Assembly: GCA_900316265.1 (NCBI GenBank)
Contig: ONCH01000003.1
Location: 1 to 64,000, forward strand
Source: an uncultured Prevotellaceae bacterium
Lineage (GTDB): Bacteria > Bacteroidota > Bacteroidia > Bacteroidales > Bacteroidaceae
DNA length: 64,000 nucleotides
Reading direction: 5' to 3'
Shown: positions 25,278 to 33,487 of the stretch, piece by piece
How positions within the stretch are numbered: the stretch's first letter is position 1
Layout: the number at the start of each line of letters is the position of its first letter
Position numbers and translations under genes: made by a program
Notes under the pieces: generated by a model
What the model was told of the DNA's origin: nothing
Seen by the model: the letters and a program-made list of their open reading frames with translations, nothing else
Database searches by the model: none

Positions 25278-25979
25278 ATGAAGAACGACAACATTAAGAA
25301 TCAGTATCGTGTAAACGAGCAGATCAGAGTACGTGAAGTGCGCATAGTAGGCGACGGTGGAAGCACGGTTGTTCCTACACGTCAGGCATTGGATATGGCT
25401 CGTGATCAAGGCGTCGACCTGGTGGAGATTTCTCCCAATGCCAATCCTCCCGTATGTCGTCTCATCGACTACTCGAAATTCCTTTACCAGCAGAAGAAAC
25501 GCCAGAAGGAAATGAAGGCCAAGCAGGTGAAGGTAGAGGTGAAGGAAATCCGTTTCGGACCTCAGACCGACGAGCACGACTATCAGTTCAAGCTGAAGCA
25601 CGCCAAGGAATTCCTGGAAGAAGGTAATAAGGTACGCGCGTATGTGTTCTTCCGTGGACGTTCCATCCTCTTCAAGGAACAGGGAGAAGTACTGTTGCTG
25701 CGTTTCGCCAACGACCTGGAGGAGTTTGGTAAGGTAGAGGGAATGCCCTCGCTGGAAGGAAAGAAGATGTTCCTTTACTTAGCTCCAAAGAAGGCCGGTG
25801 CTCAGAAGAAGAGCCAGCAGGCACGCGACCGTGAGGCTGCAGAGGCTGAGGCCAAGGAGAACGCTCGTCAGAATCAGCCTAAGGAGGTGGATGCAGAGAC
25901 TCCCGCGAACGGTGGTCTGTTTGCCAACGCTAAAATTAGTGCTGATGCGCTGAAGAAGCTGACAGAGACAGAAGAATAA
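25278..25979 (+). CDS. infC: Translation initiation factor IF-3
   Basis: IF-3 binds the 30S subunit and checks start-codon pairing. The N-domain ([37 protein letters not shown]) and C-domain ([28 protein letters not shown]) are intact. After the usual end, near residue 175, a 55-residue tail rich in Ala, Gln and Glu follows ([18 protein letters not shown]), a Bacteroidetes-type extension with no assigned role. The start could be the ATG at 25278 or the TTG directly before it (25275); rare IF-3 start codons serve autoregulation in E. coli, so the TTG-ATG pair is worth noting. Confidence 0.96.
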   Translation: MKNDNIKNQYRVNEQIRVREVRIVGDGGSTVVPTRQALDMARDQGVDLVEISPNANPPVCRLIDYSKFLYQQKKRQKEMKAKQVKVEVKEIRFGPQTDEHDYQFKLKHAKEFLEEGNKVRAYVFFRGRSILFKEQGEVLLLRFANDLEEFGKVEGMPSLEGKKMFLYLAPKKAGAQKKSQQARDREAAEAEAKENARQNQPKEVDAETPANGGLFANAKISADALKKLTETEE

Positions 25980-26049
25980 AGAAAAGGTGGCGCGCCCGGT
26001 ATATGCGTAGCTGCCGATTATTAATAACAATTTAAATATTTAAAAAACA

Positions 26050-26247
26050 ATGCCAAAAGTAAAGACAAATTCCGGTGCTAAGAAGAGATTCTCATTTACC
26101 GGTACAGGTAAGATCAAGAGACACCATGCTTACCACAGTCACATTCTGACTAAAAAGACCAAGAAGCAGAAGCGCAACCTCTGCGGTTCTACACTCGTCG
26201 ACAACTCAAACATGAAGCAGGTTCGTGACCTGTTGTGTCTCCGTTAA
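26050..26247 (+). CDS. rpmI: Ribosomal protein bL35
   Basis: A 65-residue basic protein, [20 protein letters not shown] followed by the KKQKRNL and VRDLL segments of bL35, complete in length. It sits between infC and rplT in the universal order, 70 bp after infC. Confidence 0.97.
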   Translation: MPKVKTNSGAKKRFSFTGTGKIKRHHAYHSHILTKKTKKQKRNLCGSTLVDNSNMKQVRDLLCLR

Positions 26248-26284
26248 TTCACCTATTGTCAAACATTAAAAGTATTAGAAAACT

Positions 26285-26575
26285 ATGCCAAGATCAGTCA
26301 ATCACGGTGCCCGCAAGAATGTTTGGACAGTAGCCAAGAACACTTGGGAGAAGGGTCTTACCTACGCTTATCGCGATCGTAAGAACAAGAAGCGCAACTT
26401 CCGTGCCCTGTGGATTCAGCGTATCAACGCTGCCGCTCGTCAGGAGGGTATGAGCTATTCTGTACTCATGGGTAAGCTGGCTAAGGCTGGTATCGAGATC
26501 AACCGTAAGGTGCTCGCCGACCTGGCTCTGAACAACCCTGAGGCTTTCAAGGCTATCGTTGCCAAAGTGAAGTAA
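26285..26575 (+). CDS. rplT: Ribosomal protein bL20 with an internal 18-residue deletion
   Basis: bL20 binds 23S rRNA early in 50S assembly and, in E. coli, represses its own operon. The product is 96 residues where 114-118 is normal. It starts with the genuine N-terminus MPRSVNH and then jumps at 26305/26306 to [20 protein letters not shown]. The basic segment that normally links them (about 18 residues, in the order ASRAKRKR...LTRGYF) is absent, a 54-nt in-frame loss. That segment is the N-terminal extension threading into the rRNA. The rest is perfectly conserved. Either a real mutation, which would be expected to slow ribosome assembly, or an assembly artefact. Confidence 0.93.
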   Translation: MPRSVNHGARKNVWTVAKNTWEKGLTYAYRDRKNKKRNFRALWIQRINAAARQEGMSYSVLMGKLAKAGIEINRKVLADLALNNPEAFKAIVAKVK

Positions 26576-26603
26576 GAGACACATCGAGTAAGCAAAGTAA
26601 TAA

Positions 26604-26637
26604 AAAAGAGCTGCAATTGAAAGATTGCGGCTCTTTT
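26604..26637 (+). terminator. Terminator after rplT
   Basis: AAAAGAGCTGCAAT pairs with ATTGCGGCTCTTTT (one G-T pair) around the loop TGAAAG, followed by a T run. Strong intrinsic terminator of the infC operon. Confidence 0.85.
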
Positions 26638-26638
26638 T

Positions 26639-26670
26639 TTTGTTGATTTGAAATTAAATTTGTATCTTTG
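26639..26670 (+). promoter_or_regulatory. Promoter (TTTG / TATCTTTG) for iorA
   Basis: The -7 element TATCTTTG is at 26663-26670, with a TTTG at 26639-26642 exactly 20 bp before it, the spacing described for Bacteroides -33/-7 promoters. The iorA ATG is 38 bp downstream. Confidence 0.7.
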
Positions 26671-26708
26671 CGTGCAAGTTATTAGAAATAACCAATATAT
26701 CTATAAAT

Positions 26709-28313
26709 ATGAAGAAACTGTTATTAGGAGACGAGGCTATTGCTCAGGGTGCACTCGATGCAGGACTGAGTGGTGTCTATGCCTATCCGGGCACTCCCTC
26801 TACCGAGATTACAGAGTATATCCAGATGTCGCCCCTGGCCAAGGAGCGTGGCGTTCACAGCCGCTGGTCGACCAACGAGAAGACGGCTATGGAGGCCGCG
26901 CTGGGCATGTCGTTCATGGGCAAGCGTGCGCTGGTGTGTATGAAACATGTGGGACTGAACGTCTGTGCTGACCCGTTTGTGAATAGCGGAATGACGGGTG
27001 TCAACGGTGGTGTTGTGGTACTTGTTGCCGACGACCCGTCGATGCACTCCAGTCAGGACGAGCAGGACTCGCGTTTCTATGGTAAGTTTGCTATGATTCC
27101 TACCTTCGAGCCGTCAAGCCAGCAGGAGGCCTACGACATGATGGCTGCTGCCTTTGACTACTCCGAGAAGAAATGTCTGCCCGTGCTGATGCGCGTTACC
27201 ACCCGTATGGCTCACAGTCGTGCGGTTGTTGAGTTGGCCGACAGTCCACGCGAGCAGAATACGCTGAACTATGACGCAAAGGCAGCCAACTGGGTGCTGC
27301 TGCCCGCCAATGCCAAGAAACGTAACGATGCCGTTACCGCTCAGCAGGCGCAGTTGGAGGAAGATGCCGCAGGTTCCACCTATAATATATATATAGAAGG
27401 TCACGACCGCAAGTTGGGTATTCTGGCCAGTGGTATCGGCTTCAACTATGTCAATGAGTGCTTCCCACAGGGCAGTCCTTATCCTATTCTGAAGATTTCG
27501 CAGTACCCATTGCCGAAGAAACTGGTGCGCCGTCTGTTGGACGAGTGCGACGAAGTGCTCATCGTTGAGGAGGGACAGCCGTTCATCGAGGATATCGTTC
27601 GCGGTGTTGCCGACCTGAAGAATATTCACGGTAAGCTCGACGGTACATTGCCCCGTACAGGCGAACTGACACCCGACGTGGTGAAGAAAGCCCTGGGCAT
27701 GGAGATCGGCGAGTGCTTCGACCCATGTGCTGATGTCGCTCCACGTCCTCCTGCACTCTGTCAGGGTTGTGGTCACCGCGACGTCTATGCTGCCCTCAAT
27801 GAGGTGCTCAAGGAATACGACAATCCACGTGTCTTTGGTGATATTGGCTGCTATACGCTGGGCTTCCTGCCTCCGTTCCGCGCCATCCACTCATGTGTGG
27901 ATATGGGTGCATCCATTACGATGGCCAAGGGTGCTGCCGACGCTGGTCAATGGCCTGCTGTCGCTATCATCGGTGACTCGACATTTACGCATAGCGGTAT
28001 GACGGGTCTGCTGGATGCCATCAACGAGAACGCTAATATTACCGTTATTATTTCCGACAACCTGACAACAGGTATGACGGGTGGACAGGACTCGGCAGGT
28101 ACCAACAAGTTTGAGGCTATCTGTCGCGGTCTGGGACTCTCTGACGAACACTTGAAGGTAGTTGTTCCTCTGCCGAAGAACATGCCGGAGATTACACAGA
28201 TTATCCGCGATGAGATAAACTACAAGGGTACCAGTGTCATCATTCCACGTCGTGAATGTATGCAGACCCTGCAACGTCATTTGAAACAAAAGAAAGCGGC
28301 TGAGAAAAAGTAA
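26709..28313 (+). CDS. iorA: Indolepyruvate:ferredoxin oxidoreductase, alpha subunit
   Basis: IorAB oxidatively decarboxylates aryl pyruvates (from Trp, Phe, Tyr) to aryl-acetyl-CoA with thiamine diphosphate, reducing ferredoxin; it can run in reverse. The 534-residue alpha subunit has the N-terminal pyrimidine-binding part (AYPGTPSTEITEYIQ) and the ThDP part (CQGCGHRDVY, GDIGCYTLGF, IGDSTFTHSG). The C-terminal 2x[4Fe-4S] ferredoxin domain of the archaeal enzyme is absent; the chain ends in a Lys-rich tail. Electrons must therefore leave by another route. First gene of a three-gene operon with iorB and an aminotransferase. Confidence 0.92.
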   Translation: MKKLLLGDEAIAQGALDAGLSGVYAYPGTPSTEITEYIQMSPLAKERGVHSRWSTNEKTAMEAALGMSFMGKRALVCMKHVGLNVCADPFVNSGMTGVNGGVVVLVADDPSMHSSQDEQDSRFYGKFAMIPTFEPSSQQEAYDMMAAAFDYSEKKCLPVLMRVTTRMAHSRAVVELADSPREQNTLNYDAKAANWVLLPANAKKRNDAVTAQQAQLEEDAAGSTYNIYIEGHDRKLGILASGIGFNYVNECFPQGSPYPILKISQYPLPKKLVRRLLDECDEVLIVEEGQPFIEDIVRGVADLKNIHGKLDGTLPRTGELTPDVVKKALGMEIGECFDPCADVAPRPPALCQGCGHRDVYAALNEVLKEYDNPRVFGDIGCYTLGFLPPFRAIHSCVDMGASITMAKGAADAGQWPAVAIIGDSTFTHSGMTGLLDAINENANITVIISDNLTTGMTGGQDSAGTNKFEAICRGLGLSDEHLKVVVPLPKNMPEITQIIRDEINYKGTSVIIPRRECMQTLQRHLKQKKAAEKK

Positions 28314-28339
28314 AAATGTAAAATGTAAAAAGGTAAATC

Positions 28340-28912
28340 ATGAAGACCGATATCATATTGTGTGGCGTAGGCGGACAGGGTATCCTCTCTATCGCTACCA
28401 TCATTGGCGAAGCCGCCATGAACGAGAACCTATATATCAAGCAGGCCGAGGTACATGGAATGTCACAGCGTGGCGGCGATGTGCAGTCAAACCTGCGCAT
28501 CAGCAGCAATCCCATTGCCAGCGACCTGATTCCGAAGGGTGGTGCAGATGTAATCATCTCCATGGAACCTATGGAGGCATTGCGCTATCTGCCGTATCTC
28601 TCGAAGAACGGCTGGATTATCACCAGTAGCACGCCGTTTGTCAACATTCCCAACTATCCTGACATCGAGGTCATCAAGGCCGACCTGCAGAAGTTGCCTA
28701 ACGTTATCATGCTCGACATCGAGGAGAAGGCAAAGGACGCTGGTGTGCCTCGTTCGGCTAACGTTATCCTGCTGGGTGCTGCCCAGAAAGCTTTAGGAAT
28801 CGAGTACGAGAAACTGGAGGATGCTATCCGTCGCGTTTTCGGACGTAAGGGTGAGGCTATTGTCGAGGCAAATATCAAGGCGTTGGCAATAGGCCGAGAG
28901 GCACAGAAATAA
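28340..28912 (+). CDS. iorB: Indolepyruvate:ferredoxin oxidoreductase, beta subunit
   Basis: A 190-residue gamma-type subunit of 2-oxoacid:ferredoxin oxidoreductases. Signatures: IILCGVGGQGILSIATIIGE at the N-terminus, AEVHGMSQRGGDVQSNLRIS, and SANVILLGAAQKALG. Length is normal. It follows iorA after 26 bp, which include a repeated AAATGTAAAA. It forms the heteromer with IorA. Confidence 0.93.
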   Translation: MKTDIILCGVGGQGILSIATIIGEAAMNENLYIKQAEVHGMSQRGGDVQSNLRISSNPIASDLIPKGGADVIISMEPMEALRYLPYLSKNGWIITSSTPFVNIPNYPDIEVIKADLQKLPNVIMLDIEEKAKDAGVPRSANVILLGAAQKALGIEYEKLEDAIRRVFGRKGEAIVEANIKALAIGREAQK

Positions 28913-28947
28913 AGTCGTAATAACGATATAACGTAATAACGAAAGTA

Positions 28948-30255
28948 ATGGAGACACCAATTAAGAAAGAACTGGTTGATAAGCTCATCAGCGACCTCGG
29001 CATTACTGACTTTGCTAAGGCTACCATCCGCGAAGTGAAGCAGGTGGCTGCCCAGGCAGAGAAGGCGAGTGGGGTAGAGTTTATCAAGATGGAGATGGGT
29101 ATTCCCGGACTGCCTGCCGCCCAGGTGGGTGTTGATGCACAGGTGAAGGCGTTGCAGGATGGTATTGCCCACTCATATCCCGATATTCAGGGCTATCCTG
29201 AACTGAAAAAGGAGGCATCACGCTTCGTCAAGGCATTCATCGGAGTGGATGTTGCTGCCGAAGGCTGCGTACCTGTGACAGGATCTATGCAGGGTACATA
29301 TGCCTCGTTCCTGACCTGTTCACAGGCACAGCAGGGCAAGGATACCGTATTGTTTATCGACCCAGGATTCCCTGTGCAGAAGATGCAACTGCAGGTGATG
29401 GGCGTGAAGTATGAGACGTTCGACGTCTATGACTTCCGTGGCGAGAAACTCGGACCGAAGCTGGAGTCATATCTGAAGAATGGCAACATCTGCGCCATCG
29501 TCTACTCCAATCCCAATAACCCCGCATGGATCTGTCTGAACGAACAGGAACTGCAGGCTATCGGTACCTTGGCCACAAAGTACGACTGTGTGGTGATGGA
29601 AGACTTGGCCTACTTCGCCATGGACTTCCGTAAAGACCTTAGCGTACCGTTCCAGCCACCTTATCAGCCTACTGTTGGCCGCTATACAGACAACTACATG
29701 CTGCTTATTAGTGGTTCGAAGGCTTTCTCGTATGCCGGCGAGCGTATTGGTGTGGTGTGTATCAGCGACAAACTGTTCCACCGCCATTTCGACCAACTGG
29801 CACAGCGCTATCAGGGGCTGCCCTTCGGTCTGGTCTTCTCGACACGCATGCTTTATGCCTTGTCATCAGGTACCAGCCACTCTGCACAGTACGCAATGGC
29901 GGCTATGCTTAAAGCTGCTACTGACGGCGACTACGATTTCCGCAAGGAGATCAGCGTCTATGGCGAGCGTGCCCACAAACTGAAGGAGATTTTCTGTCGT
30001 CACGGCTTCCACGTGGTCTATGACAAAGACCTTGACGAACCTGTTGCCGACGGTTTCTATTTCACCATCGGTTACAAGCAAATGACCAGCGGTGAGCTGG
30101 CCAAGGAGTTGATGTACTACGGTGTATCGGCTATCTGTCTGATAACCACAGGTTCGCATCAGGAAGGTCTGCGCGTCTGCACATCGTTCATCGAAGATCA
30201 TCAGTATGCCCAACTGGAGGAGCGCATGGCTATCTTCGAGCAGAACAATCCCTAA
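28948..30255 (+). CDS. PLP-dependent aminotransferase, class I/II
   Basis: A 435-residue fold-type I aminotransferase. The PLP lysine lies in SGSKAFSYAGERIG, the Asn-Pro motif in YSNPNNPAW, and an Arg near the C-terminus (EGLRVC) would bind the substrate carboxylate. Placed after iorAB, it most likely interconverts aromatic amino acids and aryl pyruvates, so the operon could either degrade aromatic amino acids or, in reverse, build them from aryl acetates. That role is inferred from context. The 35-bp gap before it contains GTAATAACG/ATATAACG repeats. A bidirectional terminator follows. Confidence 0.88.
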   Translation: METPIKKELVDKLISDLGITDFAKATIREVKQVAAQAEKASGVEFIKMEMGIPGLPAAQVGVDAQVKALQDGIAHSYPDIQGYPELKKEASRFVKAFIGVDVAAEGCVPVTGSMQGTYASFLTCSQAQQGKDTVLFIDPGFPVQKMQLQVMGVKYETFDVYDFRGEKLGPKLESYLKNGNICAIVYSNPNNPAWICLNEQELQAIGTLATKYDCVVMEDLAYFAMDFRKDLSVPFQPPYQPTVGRYTDNYMLLISGSKAFSYAGERIGVVCISDKLFHRHFDQLAQRYQGLPFGLVFSTRMLYALSSGTSHSAQYAMAAMLKAATDGDYDFRKEISVYGERAHKLKEIFCRHGFHVVYDKDLDEPVADGFYFTIGYKQMTSGELAKELMYYGVSAICLITTGSHQEGLRVCTSFIEDHQYAQLEERMAIFEQNNP

Positions 30256-30263
30256 AAAAAGTG

Positions 30264-30285
30264 GACGGCGGTTTTAGCCGCCGTC
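30264..30285. terminator. Bidirectional terminator
   Basis: GACGGCGG (30264-30271) pairs with CCGCCGTC (30278-30285) around TTTTAG. The seven A before it make a strong T tract on the minus strand, so it mainly ends the rpoD unit and less strongly the iorAB unit. Confidence 0.75.
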
Positions 30286-30289
30286 ACTA

Positions 30290-30709
30290 TTACTCATCCA
30301 ACCCAACAGGCTCGAATTTGAAGTCCTGCATGGTCACATAACGCACCTCATACGATGAGGTGTGTTTTTTGTCGCTTAGATATTTGCTGCGTAACTTCAG
30401 GTATTGCTTCTCGGCTTTCTTCTTGGAGGTGGAGAACATCACCATGCACACGCGGTTGGGCATCTGCATCGTCTCTCTGAAATACGTCTTCAGCTGGTCG
30501 GAGTAGCTGTCACGACCCAGCAGGAATTTAGTCTTCGTATCATACATGGCACCCTGCACGTCCTGTATCTCCGTCATATAGACGACAGAATCTTTGAAAG
30601 ATGCCGCAAATCCAAATACATACATATGGCGAGCCTTTATGGTCTTAGCCTCGGCTCCCATGGCGACGCAGACAAGCAGCGTCAGTACTATATATTTTAA
30701 ATATTTCAT
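30290..30709 (-). CDS. Small secreted Bacteroidales protein, function unknown
   Basis: A 139-residue protein with a signal peptide ([21 protein letters not shown]). The mature part is Lys-rich with alternating hydrophobic residues ([20 protein letters not shown]), and no known motif is seen. The start overlaps the rpoD stop by four bases, so it is co-transcribed with the primary sigma factor. I do not recognise its function. Confidence 0.7.
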   Translation of the reverse strand: MKYLKYIVLTLLVCVAMGAEAKTIKARHMYVFGFAASFKDSVVYMTEIQDVQGAMYDTKTKFLLGRDSYSDQLKTYFRETMQMPNRVCMVMFSTSKKKAEKQYLKLRSKYLSDKKHTSSYEVRYVTMQDFKFEPVGLDE

Positions 30710-31569
30710 TGTCCTAAATATGCTTTTAATAACTTATTCTTCGTATTGCTACGCAGATGGCGGATGGCCTTTTCCTTGATTTGGCGCACACGCTCGCGCG
30801 TCAGTCCGTACTTGTTGCCAATCTCCTCTAGCGTCATCTCTGGTTCACCGATGCCGTAGAATGCTTTGATGACGCAGCGCTCACGGTCGCTCAGCGTATT
30901 CAGCACGTTGGAGATTTCCTCGCGCAACGACTCCAATACCAGCTGGCGGTCGGCCATCGGCGCATCGTCGTTCACCAGTACGTCGAGCAATGAGTTGTCC
31001 TCACCATCGATGAAAGGCGCGTCGACCGATACGTGGCGGGTGTTTGCCAGCATGGCCTCGCCGACCTTGTCCTCTGGCAGGTCTATCTGTTCCGATATCT
31101 CGTCAACCGACGGACGACGCTCATTCTCCTGTTCAAACTTGTTGAGCAGACGGTTAATCTTGTTCACAGACCCTACCTGGTTCAGGGGCAGACGGACAAT
31201 ACGACTCTGTTCGGCAATGGCCTGCAGGATAGCCTGACGAATCCACCACACGGCATAAGAAATGAACTTAAAGCCGCGTGTCTCGTCAAACTTCTCTGCC
31301 GCCTTGATCAGTCCCAGGTTACCTTCGTTGATGAGGTCGGAGAGTGACAACCCCTGATTCTGGTACTGTTTGGCAACGGAAACCACAAATCGCAGATTCG
31401 CTTTCGTGAGCTTGTCTAATGCTTTACGGTCGCCCTTTCGGATACGTTGTGCCAGTTCCACCTCTTCGTCGGTAGACAGCAACTCCTCATGGCCTATCTC
31501 CTGTAAGTATTTTTCCAGCGACTCACTTTCGCGATTCGTAATGGATTTGGTGATTTTTAGTTGTCTCAT
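30706..31569 (-). CDS. rpoD: Primary RNA polymerase sigma factor
   Basis: A 287-residue sigma-70 family factor, the Bacteroidetes housekeeping type that recognises TTTG/TAnnTTTG promoters. Region 1.1 is missing and the chain begins close to region 1.2 ([20 protein letters not shown]). Region 2 ([30 protein letters not shown]), region 3 and region 4 with its helix-turn-helix ([20 protein letters not shown]) are complete. Length is normal for the group. Its mRNA has a roughly 90-nt leader with two nested stems. Followed by a small secreted-protein gene. Confidence 0.96.
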   Translation of the reverse strand: MRQLKITKSITNRESESLEKYLQEIGHEELLSTDEEVELAQRIRKGDRKALDKLTKANLRFVVSVAKQYQNQGLSLSDLINEGNLGLIKAAEKFDETRGFKFISYAVWWIRQAILQAIAEQSRIVRLPLNQVGSVNKINRLLNKFEQENERRPSVDEISEQIDLPEDKVGEAMLANTRHVSVDAPFIDGEDNSLLDVLVNDDAPMADRQLVLESLREEISNVLNTLSDRERCVIKAFYGIGEPEMTLEEIGNKYGLTRERVRQIKEKAIRHLRSNTKNKLLKAYLGQ

Positions 31570-31598
31570 TTAGTCGTATTTTTATAGCTGACTGCCAA

Positions 31599-31653
31599 GG
31601 ACGGTGCAAACCGAATGCAAAGAACTTGTTCTTTGCTGAGGTGCAGCCCGTCC
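31599..31653 (-). promoter_or_regulatory. Structured rpoD 5' leader
   Basis: Two nested stems lie between the promoter and the rpoD start. The outer one is GGACGG (31599-31604) with CCGTCC (31648-31653). The inner is a perfect 9-bp stem, GCAAAGAAC/GTTCTTTGC with a 2-base loop (31617-31636). Such a leader could control translation or stability. Function is inferred. Confidence 0.5.
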
Positions 31654-31666
31654 TCGCAATTTTTTG

Positions 31667-31674
31667 CAAAAGTA
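31667..31674 (-). promoter_or_regulatory. Promoter -7 element TACTTTTG for rpoD
   Basis: Match to TAnnTTTG on the minus strand, 98 bp upstream of the rpoD ATG, so the sigma factor appears to transcribe its own gene. Confidence 0.6.
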
Positions 31675-31743
31675 AGGCATTTTTCTGGAATAACCAAAAA
31701 AATGCCCTACTTTTTCTGTTTTTTTCCTGTTTATCTTTTTACC

Positions 31744-33210
31744 TTATTCGTTTTGCAGATAAACTACGAAGCCGCCGCGCTTGCCTGTTGGGAAGATTCC
31801 CTTGATGACAAGCATCTGGTCTTTGGCTTCCTTCACCACCTCCTGCAGGTCATCGAACGAACGCATGGGCTGGTCGTTCACTACCTGGATGATGAAGCCC
31901 TTAGGTACTCCGGCATCCTTCATCTTGCCACCGTTAACCTTCAGAACCTCAAGGCCATATGAGATTTCGAGCTGCTTCTTCTGACTGTCGGTGACAGGAC
32001 GTACATCAATGCCCAGCACGTCAACGTCAGCATTCTTCACCACCTTCGTGTTGCCCTGCTCGTTCTTCAGCGTCAGCGTAGCGGTCTTCTCCTTCTTGTT
32101 GCGCAGGTACTTCACCACCACCTTGTCGCCAGGACGCTTCTGGGCGATGATACCCTGCAGTTCACCAAACTGCTTCACCTTCTTGCCGTCAATGGTTGTA
32201 ATCACGTCGCCCTTCTGCAGACCAGCGTCAGCAGCGGCACCGTCCTCAACAACCTCAGCAATGTAGATGCCTTCCATAGTGCCCAGGTCAACCTCGTTGC
32301 CCTTCTCCTTCTCCACGTCCACATAGTTGCTCACGTCGCTACCCTTGATACCAATCATAGCACGCTGGTAGGTACCGAACTTCTTGAAGTCGTCGATAGC
32401 TTTCTGGACGATGGTAGTAGGAATGGCGAAACCGTAACCGATGTTTGAACCCGTCTGTGAGTACAGCATAGCGTTGATACCAATCAGTTCACCACGCGTG
32501 TTCACCAATGCACCACCAGAGTTACCCTGGTTGATGGCGGCGTCGGTCTGAATCATAGAGCTGACGCCCTGGCCCATGGTGCGGGCCTTGGCACTGACGA
32601 TACCAGCTGTAACGGTGTTGTTCAGACCTAAGGGGTTACCTACGGCCAGCACCCACTCGCCAACCTTCACGTCGTCGCTGTTGGCAATGACGATGGCAGG
32701 CAGGTCCTTGGCATCAATCTTGATGAGTGCCAGGTCGGTAGCCTTGTCGGCACCGATGATGCGGGCTGAGTACTCCTTTGAGTTCTCGTTCAGGGTTACT
32801 GTCAACTCGTCAGCACCATCTACTACGTGGTTGTTGGTAACGATATATCCATCTGCTGAGATGATGACACCACTACCAGCAGCAGCGCGCTTCGGAGTCT
32901 GCACCTGACGCTTGCGGCCACCACCGTTGCCCTGTCCCTGACCACGTCCGAAGAAACCACCAAACGGGTCTGAGAAGAAGTCCTCAAATGGATCAGAGTA
33001 CTCTACGGTCTGTACCTTTGAATTGGTGACCGACTTGATATATACCACTGCGGGCAGCGACTTTTCGGCCGCATACGTGAGGTCGACGGGTTGTCCTGGA
33101 GCAACAGCAGCTGTTGCGGGAGCGGCCTGTGTCTTGTTGCACGAGGCTGCAGAGAATGCGATGACCATGAGATACATGGCAGGCATCAGGGTCTTTACAA
33201 TCTTTTTCAT
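31744..33210 (-). CDS. DegP/HtrA-family serine protease, probable lipoprotein
   Basis: A 488-residue periplasmic quality-control protease. The signal peptide ends in the lipobox AASC (Cys24), so it is probably a lipoprotein. The trypsin-like domain has the triad His128 (TNNHVVD), Asp159 (ATDLALI) and Ser231 (QGNSGGAL). Two PDZ domains follow (about 300-390 and 410-480). A Gly/Arg/Gln-rich loop near residues 85-100 is the LA-loop position. Single gene with its own promoter, convergent with nothing. DegP versus DegQ subtype cannot be set. Confidence 0.93.
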   Translation of the reverse strand: MKKIVKTLMPAMYLMVIAFSAASCNKTQAAPATAAVAPGQPVDLTYAAEKSLPAVVYIKSVTNSKVQTVEYSDPFEDFFSDPFGGFFGRGQGQGNGGGRKRQVQTPKRAAAGSGVIISADGYIVTNNHVVDGADELTVTLNENSKEYSARIIGADKATDLALIKIDAKDLPAIVIANSDDVKVGEWVLAVGNPLGLNNTVTAGIVSAKARTMGQGVSSMIQTDAAINQGNSGGALVNTRGELIGINAMLYSQTGSNIGYGFAIPTTIVQKAIDDFKKFGTYQRAMIGIKGSDVSNYVDVEKEKGNEVDLGTMEGIYIAEVVEDGAAADAGLQKGDVITTIDGKKVKQFGELQGIIAQKRPGDKVVVKYLRNKKEKTATLTLKNEQGNTKVVKNADVDVLGIDVRPVTDSQKKQLEISYGLEVLKVNGGKMKDAGVPKGFIIQVVNDQPMRSFDDLQEVVKEAKDQMLVIKGIFPTGKRGGFVVYLQNE

Positions 33211-33269
33211 AATCTTTTATCAGTTTAATTAATGTTGTTATTGTTCGCTTTTGTTGTTGTTTGACGGTG

Positions 33270-33277
33270 CAAATATA
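33270..33277 (-). promoter_or_regulatory. Promoter -7 element TATATTTG for the HtrA gene
   Basis: Match on the minus strand, 60 bp before the htrA-type gene start. The rest of the 33211-33439 gap is A+T-rich with no gene seen. Confidence 0.6.
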
Positions 33278-33439
33278 GGTGCATTTTTCCGTATTCTGTC
33301 ATTTTGTCGTATCTTTTTGTCGCAATTTAACACTTCTGCCACCTTGCTTAACGGCTGTTAGAAATTAACGGTTGAATTGTGAAAATACTGACAAAATTAA
33401 CAAAATGACATATTTATAGTTGTATATATAAAAATATAA

Positions 33440-33468
33440 AAGAGGGAAGCCTTTCTGACTTCCCTCTT
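33440..33468 (-). terminator. Terminator after purM
   Basis: AAGAGGGAAG (33440-33449) pairs with CTTCCCTCTT (33459-33468), and a T/A-rich tract follows on the minus strand. It closes the phoH-to-purM run of seven genes. Confidence 0.8.
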
Positions 33469-33487
33469 AAATGAAGATAATATCGTA

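Noticed and set aside
26285-26305. Mis-called start as the reason for a short bL20
   Set aside because: The first seven residues are the true bL20 N-terminus and the missing block is internal, so start choice cannot explain it.
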